Shown here: one piece after another, positions 23,701 through 34,713 of the stretch
Layout of the letters: the number at the start of each line of letters is the position of its first letter
Numbering within the stretch: position 1 is the stretch's first letter
NCBI RefSeq assembly: GCF_016097555.1
Contig: NC_054712.1
Location: 57,949,376 to 58,013,375 of the forward strand
DNA: 64,000 nucleotides
Origin: Gigantopelta aegis
Taxonomy: Eukaryota > Mollusca > Gastropoda > Neomphalida > Peltospiridae
Reading direction: 5' to 3'
Translations under genes and position numbers: made by a program
The notes under the pieces: model-generated
The model's input: the letters and a program-made list of their open reading frames with translations, nothing else
Told to the model about the DNA's origin: nothing
Database searches by the model: none

Positions 23701-24347
23701 TACAAGCAAACTCGTTTTAGCATTAAAATCGCAGATCAAAAGAACATTGTTTCCACTTAAGAGTTTCTCGTTCACTTCGTCTTGTATTGTGTTAAACGTA
23801 TCATGGTTAAAATAGGGCGAGCCTACTGGGGGTATATATACAATTCCAATAACAGTGCTTAATACATCTCCCTGTGAAATAGCGTTAGAAAGAGTAAACC
23901 ATAATACATATTGGGATACAGTTTTATGAATATGTACTTGATCTGTGAGCTTATTTTTAATTGCCAGGCATATGCCCCCTGATCTTACATTGGATTCAAT
24001 ATTTCTATTATTGGAAAAATATCCGCCCGGTCCCCCCCGCCCCCCTCCCCTAACCCTAACCTTAACCCCAACCCCAACCCCAACCCCAACCCCAACCCTA
24101 ACCCCTAACCCAAAATAATAATGGAGGGGACCGGGCGGATATTATACCTTAAATCATACTGATTGTTAAAATCTATAAATTCTGGAATATCCAGTCTGCT
24201 GCTGAGACCACACACATTTAAATATACAATATCTACATAGTCACATACGCTTATTCCCTCTGAATAAGAATGTACACGGGGACTATTTACAGTTTCGTAT
24301 TCACTTGGTGTTGACAAGTCCTGACCGGTGTCTCTCCTCCGGCGTCC
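20772..24347 (-). pseudogene. LINE ORF2: endonuclease - reverse transcriptase - CCHC, broken
   Basis: It would nick target DNA and reverse-transcribe the element RNA at the nick. Endonuclease signs: IVYLNVCGLSSRL near 24225, DFNAK near 23730, SVIDYA near 23450 and SDIHNPL near 23370. RT signs: KPIYKCGDRTVPENYRPITL, FIDFSKAFDSVW, GVRQGENLSPLLF and catalytic YADD (21912-21901). The C-terminus has LPIETGRW and C-x2-C-x9-H-x4-C. Breaks: a MITE-like insert inside the endonuclease (24019-24142), which also seems to have removed some 30 codons; an in-frame TAG at 22893-22891 between endonuclease and RT; a frameshift at about 21515 beside a G5T4 run; and probably another near 20790. All named RT catalytic motifs survive. 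No in-frame ATG precedes the endonuclease. Confidence 0.92.
24019..24142. mobile_element. 124-bp MITE-like insert with telomere-like core
   Basis: The ends atatccgcccggtccc and gggaccgggcggatat are perfect inverse copies of 16 bp. The core is a C-rich run of CCCTAA/CCCCAA-type hexamers (24050-24115). It interrupts the LINE endonuclease. Confidence 0.75.
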
Positions 24348-25355
24348 CTATGGTCGATATTCCATTGGTGAGAAATTACGTGCACGTTTGTTTGGGTTTT
24401 CATTCGGAGGACTGTACGGATGCGCATCGTTGGGCCTATCGTGGGGTGCACTATCGGGAAACCAGCGTTTACCGTCAATAAAAAGTTTATCAACAACAAG
24501 TGAGGCACGGAGTCCACGACGCTGCGCTTCTTTGCACTTCGGCCATAACTCCTTTCTGCGTTGAACGATCTCGTAAGGGAATTGTTCGCTTACACCAAAG
24601 TTTGTTCCCTTGAGCACTTTTGAGCTTCTTCTGACGTTTTCACGATCTTTATATCGTTCGAATTTTGCTACGATTGGCCGCGGTCTTGTTGGATTAGTAC
24701 TCTTTCTACCAAGTCTGTGTACACGGTCAAAGTTAATAGAGCTTTCTATTTTCATTTTATCTTTCAAAAATGTTTGTAAAATCGCTTCTGTTTCTTCATC
24801 GTCTTTTTCCTCAATACCGTTAAAAATAAGATTGTCTCTCATTGATCTGGTTTGAAGGTCTAACACACAGTCATGCAACTCGTTACAATCACCGCGTAAG
24901 CTGTTGACTTCATCAAAACCATTACGCACTTCTCTCACCTCAGTTTTTATTTTGTCGACAACGTCCGCCATTTTCTTTCTATCTGAACGGGCTTCTTCGA
25001 AGCTTTCGTTTACAAAGTTTATAGACTTTTCCATTTCAATAATTTTCTCATTGCTTTCAGATAACTGTGTTTTAAATGCATTAACATTAAGCTCAATAGT
25101 CTGTAATCGCTTTTCGATTCCTTCAATCTTATCAGTCTTTTGCGAAATTACAATGAGCGTGTTGGAAATTTCAGTCAATTTTTGGAACACTTGGTTCGCC
25201 CATGGCGGTATAGATAATTGTTGGGTCAGCTAACCTGGAAAAACTGGCTGAATTTGCAAGGCGGGGTTACCGAATTCAGGCTGTTGAATCATTATCGCAT
25301 CATATGAGACTTGGGGTGGTTTTGGCGATTGTTGATGACAGCATTTCGATCGCAT
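24348..25355 (-). pseudogene. LINE ORF1: coiled coil plus L1-type RNA-binding core, one stop
   Basis: The likely start is ATG 25355-25353. A TAG at 25232-25230 breaks the frame after 41 codons; from there 294 codons are open to the TAG at 24350-24348. After a Pro/Gln-rich head, a heptad-rich coiled coil runs for about 120 residues (for example KIEGIEKRLQTIELNV), then an RRM-like block with SMRDNLIFNGIEE, a typical L1-type ORF1 signature, then RVHRLG and RPIVAKFERYKDRENV, and a C-terminal region to SPMEYRP. Such proteins trimerise, bind the element RNA and act as chaperones in the RNP. ORF2 continues in the same reading frame right after the TAG. Confidence 0.88.
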
Positions 25356-25480
25356 GTAATGAACTCTACAAACCACTTTCTAGCATGTTTTTAGGTTAAA
25401 AGAAGACATTATTTTAAACAATATCAGAGCAAATTTCTCTATGTCAACCTCTCCGCCATCTTGTCACGTGAGTGCAGGAA

Positions 25481-25764
25481 ACGGTCGACGCAAGACATTA
25501 AACCCAGGTGATTTTCCAGTGTTATATATTAGTTATGAAAATCCCTGGAATAAAAACCATAAAAATTTGTCAGTATTATTATGACTTGTTATGGTATTCA
25601 AACATCCGGTAGAAAAAATTACAATAAATGACCTGTTATAGATAGAAATATGAGATGTATTTACAATTTTACTGCAAAACTTATGTAATTTGGAACAGAC
25701 TATAACACCCAGATTGATATTGATTAAAGTTGACAGGTGAAATCACAAGTACTAAGCTAAGCAG
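25481..25764. other. Non-coding DNA, nothing recognised
   Basis: AT-rich spacer between the LINE's presumed 5' end and a dispersed repeat. Confidence 0.35.
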
Positions 25765-25965
25765 AGGGGTGGTCAGGTCAGGTCATAGGGTTTTACGTGC
25801 ACATTCAGAGCAAGCTGTTGCAGCGCACGCCTGTCTTGGGCACCAGAGCCGGCCTCGGCTGGCTCCTCCGTCCAGGATAGGAAAGGTGGGGGGAGGAGGG
25901 ACCGCCTGCACCGGCAGGTGCAAGTGAGCACCAGTAGCCCGACCGTAGCAGGCGGAGGGGAGTGG
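25765..25965 (+). repeat. Dispersed repeat, copy 1
   Basis: It runs from 'ggtcaggtcaggtcataggg' through 'cattcagagcaagctgttg' and 'ggctggctcctc' to 'gcaggcggaggg'. The reverse complement, diverged, is at 56515-56690. Element class unknown; it is GC-richer than its surroundings. Confidence 0.6.
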
Positions 25966-26067
25966 GGTGGGGTAATGGTGCTATGGAATTTTGAATGGAG
26001 CAAGAATTATGCCAAAAGAGCAATAAGATCATATTTATTAAATCTCATCGGTTGTTTTAATAGCGGG

Positions 26068-26073
<6 letters not shown>

Positions 26074-26126
<53 letters not shown>
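26074..26126. repeat. (GT)n(TA)n compound microsatellite
   Basis: A GT run followed directly by a TA run. Confidence 0.95.
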
Positions 26127-26133
<7 letters not shown>

Positions 26134-26159
26134 ATATGCATATTTACTTCAGCACTGTT

Positions 26160-26940
26160 CTGAATCTACTGAAGATCGATAATTGTTTGAATGAGTTCTC
26201 GATCCTGAATGGATAGAACTTGGATGTTAGGCTTGTTTTCCTATGATGTATACAATCGGTGGCGTGCTCTATCATATCACTTGTAACATTTAACGTCACG
26301 CGCAAAATCAGTCTTGCGAGCGATCGAAAGCGCTTTCACTTCTGAACATGCCTCAGGGGTTGAAATTCTTTAAGCCGGTTATGTAGTAATGGTACTAGAA
26401 AAAAAGGCGAGGGACACTCCGCAGCCATTTACATACTGGCAGGAAGTATTTTTCCTTTATTACGCATTATATCGGTATAAATATTGGTTTTGAATATTGA
26501 ACAAACTAAGCCTCTGTTCTGACTACATGACAAACATAAAGTACTGTTTACCCATACAGAGTTATTTACAAAAAGGATAAAGACAGATTAAAAAAAAAAA
26601 ATCAATCCGGACTTTGTTATCTTAATAGCTATTTAAGTTTGAATATGGGAATACAATGATGTGGAAAATAAACACTAAAGCACCATTACTGGGTACTATT
26701 GAAATACGTTCAAAGTGCAGCTAGTTTTTAGAGATGTGTCGTTACCAAATACAATTATTAACAACGTTCAGTCACAGTACAAAGAAGACTAGCTTTTCAG
26801 ACCCCATAAGATAATATTGACATAAGTTGAAAAGTTCAACTAGTTTTGTTTTTTGTTTCTTTCAGATGTGTCTTTACGATTTAAAAAAACAATGCATTCA
26901 GTCGGAATACAAAAACAGAAATTTTGTTTTCATAAAAGAA
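26160..26940. other. Non-coding DNA, nothing firm
   Basis: No gene is seen. A phrase near 26435 (tggcaggaagtatttttcctt) resembles one in the three diverged repeats at 27838-28575. Confidence 0.4.
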
Positions 26941-27057
26941 GTTTGTTTTGTTTAACGATACCACTAGAGCACATTAATTTATTAATCATCGGTTATTGGA
27001 TGTCAGACATTTGATAATTTTTACAGTCTTAGAGGAAACCCGCTACATTTTTTTCAG
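26941..27057 (-). mobile_element. SINE (family 1) 3' fragment
   Basis: Inverse of the family-1 3' end: gtttgttttgtttaacgat, 'atcatcggttattggatgtc', 'gaggaaacccgctac'. It stops where a second copy begins. Confidence 0.75.
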
Positions 27058-27262
27058 AAGCTTGTTTTGTTTAACGACACCACTATAGCACATTGATTTA
27101 TTAATCATCGGCTATTAGATGTCAGACATTTGATAATTTTGACATAGTCTTAGAGGAAACCCGCTACATTTTCCATTAGTAGCAAGGGATATTTTATATT
27201 ATGCACCATCCCACATATAGGATAGCACATACCATGGCCTTTGTTATACCAGTCGTGGTGCG
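27058..27262 (-). mobile_element. SINE (family 1), body without tRNA head
   Basis: Second minus-strand copy directly behind the first, running further into the body (aagggatatttt, ataccatggcctttgttat, accagtcgtggtgc). The tRNA-like head is missing. Confidence 0.75.
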
Positions 27263-27337
27263 AGAGTCCTCTGTAACGAGAAGACAGAGGATGTTTTAAA
27301 TAGCTATTGTTGTAGTTTTTGTCACTTTGCCCTTTTG

Positions 27338-27374
27338 CTATATGAATGAGCTAAAAAAAAAAAAAAAAAAAAAG
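27338..27374. repeat. Poly(A) run
   Basis: About 22 A residues (27353-27374) with no coding frame or retrocopy recognised next to it. Confidence 0.8.
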
Positions 27375-27837
27375 GCTATACCAGTAGCACTTTATAACTA
27401 TTACTAACAACTTCAAGGTATTTACCTTTTAGAAAATGAAAATAGGACAAAGTGGCATTGCGATTTTGACATCAAATATACAAATAATGCTTTACAAATC
27501 AAACGAATTTTGACTTGAAATCTATGCACAGAGCAAATGTTTGGAGGACTGGAGTTGTATACAACCCGTGAATGAATGAATGGGTGTGTTTTACGACAGT
27601 CAACACGTCGTGGTTCTCGATTCATTTTATCAGCTGTTGATTCTTCAAGGTTGTGCCATTATTTCTAATGGACAATGTTGGTATTGGAAACAATGGGGGA
27701 CCACTCTAAAAATCGCCCAATCGATGCTAACTCGGACTGGCCTCATAAAATCAAACTGCGTCGATCTTGCTAACGGAAACTGTAATCAGTACCGCTTGTC
27801 TTTTTGTGCAGATACCACATCGTCATTCGTACGGTCA

Positions 27838-28575
27838 CATTCACGTTAATTGGTGGACCGCTATTCAACCAACTGCTTTTACATACTGACATCCAACTGC
27901 TTTTACATACTGACATGAAGTATTTTTCCTTTATCGTAATTCGTGAGTATCTCATATAATATTAAATAGTATTTTGTTTATACGAGACAATCATAAATGA
28001 AACTTGTAGTTTTAAAATAATCAAAGATCTAAAAAGAAGGGATTTTTAATGCGTTTTAAAAATCATTCTGACAGAACCATTATTTTTTTCAGGTTAATTT
28101 ATGGACGCTGTTCAACCCACTGCTCTTACATACTGACATGAAGTATTTTTCCTTTATCGTGATTCGTGAGTATCTCATATAATATTAAATAGTGATTAAT
28201 CTTTTAACTCTGATGTTTCATTTGAACTGGTTTTATCCTACTGGTTTTAAATGCTGAACTCCTGTTTTTATGTTTAGTTTTCTCCTGACGATGTCAACAT
28301 TTAGTTGATGAAACGTTGAGATTTTAAACTTGTGGTTTTAAACAGACACATTACTTTTATTATATTAAATATTATTTTGTTTAGACAAGAACTTGTAATT
28401 TTAAAATAATCAAAGATTTAAAAGTGATCTTTAATGGGGGTTTTAAATCATGCTCAGAGATCCGCGATTTTCACGTTAATTGCTTAGCGCTATTCAACCC
28501 ACTGCTGTTATAAAACAGATGAACTAATTTTCCTTTAGCTTAATCCGTATCTCAAATACTAGTATTTTGTTTATA
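27838..28575. repeat. Three diverged tandem copies of a ~250-370-bp unit
   Basis: Blocks starting near 27838, 28095 and 28470 share 'ttcacgttaatt', 'ctattcaacccactgct', 'tttttcctttatcg' and 'gagtatctcatataatatta', with deletions and insertions between. No protein frame runs through them. Confidence 0.6.
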
Positions 28576-28852
28576 CGAGAAAATCATACAAGAAACATAA
28601 TTTTTAAATAATCAAACATATCAAATTATTTTTGATACATTTTCTTTTCATAAAAAAAAGCCCCAGTATGATTTCATTTTATTTTTTCTTCTTCTCTTCT
28701 TATTATAATAATAATTATTATTATTTTAAAGATATATGTGTATATTTAAAGTTTCTTTATGGTTTCGTTTTATAAACAAACAGAAATTATGTCCTGTAGC
28801 CTATATTGGTCTAATACGCCGAAGAAATACATTTAGTCTGAATTGGTACTTG

Positions 28853-29012
28853 GTTGTTGTTGTTAGGGTTTTTTGTGGGTTTGTTTGGTTTTTTGGTGGG
28901 GGTTGGTTGGGGGGTTTTTGGGGTGGGGTGGGGTGTGTTGTTTTTTGTTGTGGCTTTTGGGGTTTTTTTGGTGGGGTTTTTTTTTGGGGGGTGGGGGTGG
29001 TTGTTATTGAAG
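28853..29012 (+). repeat. G/T-only low-complexity tract
   Basis: Almost pure G and T on the plus strand. Open frames here on both strands are composition artefacts. Confidence 0.9.
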
Positions 29013-29326
29013 TACACAAACACACCATATGGTTAGATTAACTGCCTCATTTATTTAAAACATTCAAATGATCACAGGGATTGTTAGGTTTTCAACTGGA
29101 CGCCAAAAATTAATAACAGTTTGGCGAATTTGATCAGAAAATCTTCAGCCAAATTTAAGCAACATTAAGCTAAACACAATTATGTTTTTAAATAATTAAT
29201 GTATAAATAAATGTGTATTATATACACATACAAACGACACACGGTTTTCGAATTAGCTTTTTGTGGAATTGATAATGACATATTTGTCAAATAGAACTTT
29301 AAATGGCGGACGGCAGTTGAAAGCCT

Positions 29327-30028
29327 GGTTTGGGCGATCTACACCACGTGTGTAGGACATTGAAGGCACTGTCCTGAGTTTGGGCGATCTACACCACGTG
29401 TGTAGGACACTGAAGGCACTGTCCTGAGTTTGGGCGATCTGCATCACGTGTGTAGGACATTGAAGGCACTGACCTGAGTTTGGGCGATCTACACCACGTG
29501 TGTAGGACATTGAAGGCACTGACCTGAGTTTGGGCGATCTACACCACGTGTGTAGGACATTGAAGGCACTGACCTTAGTTTGGGCGATCTACACCACGTG
29601 TGTAGGACATTGAAGGCACTGTCCTGAGTGGGCGATCTACATCACGTGTGTAGGACATTGAAGGCACTGTCCTGAGTTTGGACGATCTACACCACGTGTG
29701 TAGGACATTGAAGGCACTGACCTGAGTTTGGGCGATCTACACCACGTGTGTAGGACATTGAAGGCACTGACCTTAGTTTGGGCGATCTACACCACGTGTG
29801 TAGGACATTGAAGGCACTGACCTGAGTTTGGGCGATCTACACCACGTGTGTAGGACATTGAAGGCACTGACCTGAGTTTGGGCGATCTACACCACGTGTG
29901 TAGGACACTGAAGGCACTGACCTGAGTTTGGGCGATCTACACCACGTGTTTAGGACATTGAAGGCACTGACCTGAGTTTGGGCGATCTACACCACGTGTG
30001 TAGGACATTGAAGGCACTGTCCTGGGTT
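29327..30028 (+). repeat. 50-bp minisatellite, 14 units, one CACGTG per unit
   Basis: Unit: 'gtttgggcgatctacaccac', 'gtgtgtaggacattg', 'aaggcactgtcctga'. One unit is 4 bp short. Every unit keeps the palindrome CACGTG, while other positions vary (tcctga, acctga, acctta; acatt, acact). Confidence 0.93.
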
Positions 30029-30071
30029 TGCTTTCATTATAGGATGTTTCCGACGAAAATTACATATTAAA

Positions 30072-30350
30072 ATAGTTTGTTTTGTTTAACACCACCACTA
30101 GAGCACATTGATTTATTAATTATCGGCTACTGGATGTCAAACATTTGGTAATTTTGACACCGTCATAGAGAGAAAATCCGCTACATTTTTCCATTAGTAG
30201 CAAGGGATCTTTTATATGCACCATCTCACAGACATGATAGCACAGTCGTGGTGCACTGGAGAAATAGCCCAATGGACACACCGACGGGGATCGATCCCAA
30301 ACCGACCGCGCATCAAGCGAGTGCTTTACCACTGGGCTACGTCCCGCCCC
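30072..30350 (-). mobile_element. Full-length SINE (family 1) with 16-bp TSD
   Basis: Flanked by aaaattacatattaaa at 30056-30071 and 30351-30366. Read on the minus strand it has a tRNA-like head (gacgtagcccagtggtaaag, with ggatcgatcccc as B-box), the family body and the 'caaaacaaac' tail. It is the most complete family-1 copy in the window. Confidence 0.93.
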
Positions 30351-30690
30351 AAAATTACATATTAAATACATGTTCATGTTTAGAATATCAGAGTCTGTGT
30401 ATACAAGGTCAACTTGTATTAAAAAATAGTCCTGAAGTCGCAGAGCCTAGTTTGAAACAGTAAAAATAGTCCGTACGTTTGATTTAGTCTACAAATCTGT
30501 AACACATTTGGATAACTTTACAATCTAGAGTGAAACAAGAGGCTTTGACGATGAAAATGAAAAATATCTTTTAAAAATAGACGAGCTCGTAACCATGACC
30601 GTTACTTCTCAGAAGTACGTGCCGGTTTTCTTAAATATGAAAAATGCATTCAGTGGTATTGGATGACCAGAAACATTTGGGATGTATGGA

Positions 30691-32215
30691 TGTCACGGGG
30701 ATCCTATAATACCCGTAACTGAATGAAACACGATTATCAAAATATCTCTCCTAACTGTATATCTATTAGATCTCTCTGTAACGGGCGGTTATACCCTAGT
30801 GGCTCGTCTCTAGGTATGATCAGAGATACGATCGTATATAAAGTATGTATAATATAGCAGGTTTAGTTCACTAGAAAACACCACAAAAAACACAATACAC
30901 TTTGGAATCAGTATTAACCTACGCTGACAAATGTACTGCCGTAATAGTTAATTAACAACAACAAATAATAACAACCCAGAACTGATCACTTAATTAGTTA
31001 ATCTCTAGGTGTCTAGTTTACACAATATTCTAATCACTTCACCGTGACACAACACCCACACGTGTGATAATTGAGAAACGCTTCCAGGGAACTTAATTAA
31101 TAAAGGAATTACAACTCTATTCCTAACTGGTTAATTTTTAATTAACCCTTAACTACTCATTCAGTAACCTTGTAACACAGAATTAATACTGGTACAATAA
31201 AGACAATAACCTACAGTTTACCTAGGTCCTCTAGGATGACTGGTTAAGCTTTATATATATTAGACAGTGAGCCTACAGTTTACTGCGTCAGATTACCGGC
31301 AGCACCGTCTAAATAATATTGGTATAATACAGTATTAAAATATTTAAAGTCACATCAATCACATCAAAGTTATACACAGAGCAGAAATAAAATATTTACC
31401 AGTCCGGACGGACAACGATCCCCGGGAGCCTTCCTGTGGTTCTCCGCGATATCTCTAAAATCCTAGCTATTTATCATCAAAACCGAATATCGCCTGGGGG
31501 TACAAGTGATATTTCCACAGCGACCAAGCCGGCATATTTTTCTTAGATCGCCAGACTTGCTGACGCCTAGTCGGCCAGCAAAGTAAAGTTTGTTTTTTAT
31601 TTAACGACGCCGCTAGAGCACATTGATTTTTTATCTTATCATCGGCTATTGGACGTCAAACATATGGTCATTCTAACACTGTTTTTAGAGGAAACCCGCT
31701 GTCGCCACATAGGCTACTCTTTTTACGACAGGCAGCAAGGGATCTTTTATTTGCGCTTCCCACAGGCAGGATAGCACAAACCATGGCCTTTGTTGAACCA
31801 GTTATGGATCACTGGTCGGTGCAAGTGGTTTACACCTACCCATTGAGCCTTGCGGAGCACTCACTCAGGGTTTGGAGTCGGTATCTCGATTAAAAATCCC
31901 ATGCCTCGACTGGGATCCGAACCCAGTACCTACCAGCCTGTAGACCGATGGCCTGCCACGACGCCACCGAGGCCGGTAGTCGGCCAGCAATACCCCGAAC
32001 GTACCGAACTAGCGGAGGTATTACGTAACTACTGGTCACATGGCCTCCGCACCTGGGCTGGGTGTGAATTAGGCACAGCTCGACCACGGTCGCGCGGAGG
32101 TATTACGTAACAAAGTGCCCACCTGGGCTTAAGTGCATATTGGAACTGCACACGCCCGCTAAAACAATTAATATCGCCACAGGCGAAAACAAAATTAAGA
32201 GCATGTTCCGTCACA
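30691..32215 (-). mobile_element. Solo gypsy LTR with nested SINE
   Basis: On the minus strand it starts TGTGACGGAACATGC and ends CCCCGTGACA, matching both LTRs of the element at 34714-40510. It is flanked by the 5-bp duplication ATGGA (30686-30690 and 32216-32220). Without the SINE and its duplication it is about 1116 bp, the length of the other 5' LTR. No internal region is left. Confidence 0.92.
31582..31976 (-). mobile_element. SINE (family 2) inside the solo LTR
   Basis: Flanked by tagtcggccagcaa at 31568-31581 and 31977-31990. Same family as 12148-12506, in opposite orientation, ending in the tRNA-like head 'cacgacgccaccgaggccgg'. Confidence 0.93.
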
Positions 32216-32424
32216 ATGGACATGAATGATCTTCATAATAAAGTATAAGTAATGTCTGATTTCAGTTAACAAAAACTGTTGTAATTGTGAATATACGCCG
32301 TAGTGTTTAAAAACTAGAGTCTGTCACTTTAACAATCGTCCATATGTTTATAGTAGACGATATCAGATTTTGCTTCCAAATGATTCCGTACATACGAAAT
32401 ATAGTAAAGTGAAACTCCTACAAA

Positions 32425-34262
32425 CATTAGCACACTGTCTCAAATACATTGGATATACAGACACTGGTATTCTAAACATTAGCACACTGTCTCAAATGCA
32501 CTGGATAGACAGACACTGGTATTCTAAACATTAGCACACTGCCTCCGATACGCTGGATGTACAGACACTGGTATTCTAAACATTAGCACACTACCTCAGA
32601 TACGCTGGATATACAGACACTGGTATTCTAAACATTAGCACACTGCCTCAAATACATTGGATATACGGACACTGGTATTCTAAACATTAGCACACTGCCT
32701 CAGATACTACATACACTGGTATTCTAAACATTAGCACACTGCCTCAGATACATTGGATATACAGACACTGGTATTCTAAACATTAGCACACTGCCTCAAA
32801 TACATAGGATATACAGACACTGGTATTCTAAACATTAGCACACTGCCTCAGATACTACATACTAGATACATTGGATATACAGACACTGGTATTCTAAATA
32901 TTAGCACACTGCCTCAGATACATTGGATATACAGACACTGGTATTCTAAACATTACCACACTGCCTCAGATACACTGGATATACAGACATTGGTATTCTA
33001 AACATTAGCACACTGCCTCAGATACTACATACACTGGTATTCTAAACATTAGCACACTGCCTCAGATAAATTGGATATACAGACACTGGTATTCTAAACA
33101 TTAGCACACTGCCTCAAATACATTGGATATACGGACACTGGTATTCTAAACATTAGCACACCGACTCAAATACATTGGATATACGGACACTTGTATTCTA
33201 AACATTAGCACACCGCCTCAAATACATTGGATATACAGACACTGGTATTCTAAACATTAGCACACCGCCTCAAATTCGCTGGATATACAGACACTGGTAT
33301 TCTAAACATTAGCACACCGCCTCAAATTCGCTGGATATACAGACACTGGTATTCTAAACATTAGCACACCGCCTCAAATACGCTGGATATACAGACACTG
33401 GTATTCTAAACAAGCAGGCTCTGTTGGATATACAGACACTGGTATTCTAAACATTAGCACACTGCTAGATACATTGGATATACAGACACTGGTATTCTAA
33501 ACATTAGCACACTGCCTCAGATACTACAGACACTGGTATTCTAAACATTAGCACACCGTCTCAAATACATTGGATATACGGACACTGGTATTCTAAACAT
33601 TAGCACACTGCCTCAAATACGCTGGATATACAGACACTGGTATTCTAAACATTAGCACACTGCCTCAGATACTACAGACACTGGTATTCTAAACATTAGC
33701 ACACCGCCTCAAATACGCTGGATATACAGACACTGGTATTCTAAACATTAGCACACTGCCTCAAATACGCTGGATATACAGACACTGGTATTCTAATCAT
33801 TAGCACACTGCCTCAGATACTACAGACACTGGTATTCTAAACATTAGCACACCGCCTCAAATACATTGGATATACAGACACTGGTATTCTAAACATTAGC
33901 ACACCACCTCAAATACGCTGGATATACAGACACTGGTATTCTAAACATTAGCACACCGTCTCAAATACATTGGATATACGGACACTGGTATTCTAAACAT
34001 TAGCACACCGCCTCAGATACGCTGGATATACAGACACTGGTATTCTAAACATTAGCACACTGCCTCCAATACGCTGGATATACAGACACTGGTATTCTAA
34101 ACATTAGCACACCGCCTCAAATACGCTGGATATACAGACACTGGTATTCTAAACATTAGCACACCGCCTCAAATACGCTGGATATACAGACACTGGTATT
34201 CTAAACATTAGCACACTGCCTCAAATACGCTGGATATACAGACACTGGTATTCTAAACAAAC
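32425..34262 (+). repeat. 52-bp satellite A (about 34 units)
   Basis: Unit: 'cattagcacactgcctcaga', 'tacattggatatacagac', 'actggtattctaaa'. A shorter unit type lacking most of 'attggatatacag' is interspersed. The unit's 'ttggatatacagacactggt' and 'attctaaaca' match the MITE at 43061-43377, and the sequence just after the array (34263-34320) matches that MITE's right end. Confidence 0.92.
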
Positions 34263-34320
34263 AGGCTCTGTTGGTTGGAAACATTGCTAAAATGGCAGCA
34301 CACTCAGGATCGTCCCTTTG
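34263..34320 (+). mobile_element. Right terminus of the palindromic MITE, at the end of satellite A
   Basis: 'ggttggaaacattgct...gcagcacactcagga...cgtcccttt' corresponds to 'agtcggaaacatctt...gcagcaaactctgga...tgtctcttt' at 43335-43379. The satellite therefore ends inside a remnant of this MITE. Confidence 0.65.
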
Positions 34321-34578
34321 TTGAAACAATGTTAGCCTATTTTGCTGCACTGGCTTAGTTTAAAACACTTTGCCAAACCTATTCGACACTGATACGGTAA
34401 GCAAACAAACTATATAGTCAACTAGGCGTAGGTGGTCAGCTATCAAGTATCCAGCTCTTTAACACATTTTATTGTCTAAATGGTGTAACCAGATCAAAGT
34501 ACCAAATTCAAAGTAGAATTCTTTATTAATTTATGTCATCTCGATCTGTTTAGGAGAGTTTATTCTCTAATACTATAT
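34321..34578. other. Non-coding DNA, nothing recognised
   Basis: No gene or repeat recognised. Confidence 0.4.
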
Positions 34579-34635
34579 GTCACAATTGCCAAATGTTTGA
34601 CATCCAATAGCCGATGATTAATGAATTAGTGTGCT
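34579..34635 (+). mobile_element. SINE (family 1) 3' fragment
   Basis: 'attgccaaatgtttgacatc' then 'caatagccgatgattaat' is the family-1 3' domain; it merges into the dispersed repeat at 34636. Confidence 0.6.
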
Positions 34636-34713
34636 GGCCTCAGACCACAATTAATTTCACTATGTTTTCTCATGTAGCCCCAGTGGCTGTAGCACTTTTA
34701 TTAATTTACCAGG

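Larger units (their letters stand above)
20505..25480 (-). mobile_element. Nearly full-length, inactive LINE (two-ORF, apurinic-type endonuclease)
   Basis: Order on the minus strand: a possible 5' untranslated part, ORF1 (25355-24348), endonuclease, reverse transcriptase, C-terminal CCHC, 3' untranslated region, and a terminal (GTTCA)n tail seen on the plus strand as ctgaactgaactgaactgaa at about 20505-20529. A microsatellite tail instead of poly(A) is usual for several non-LTR clades. Damage includes stops in ORF1 and ORF2, at least one frameshift and a MITE-like insert at 24019-24142. I do not assign a clade; the 5' limit is a guess and I found no clear TSD. Confidence 0.88.

Noticed and set aside
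24050..24115. Interstitial telomere
   Set aside because: The hexamers are mixed (CCCTAA, CCCCAA, CCTTAA), short and bounded by MITE-like inverted ends.
28736..29041. Gly/Phe/Val-rich membrane-like protein
   Set aside because: Translation of a G/T-only tract.
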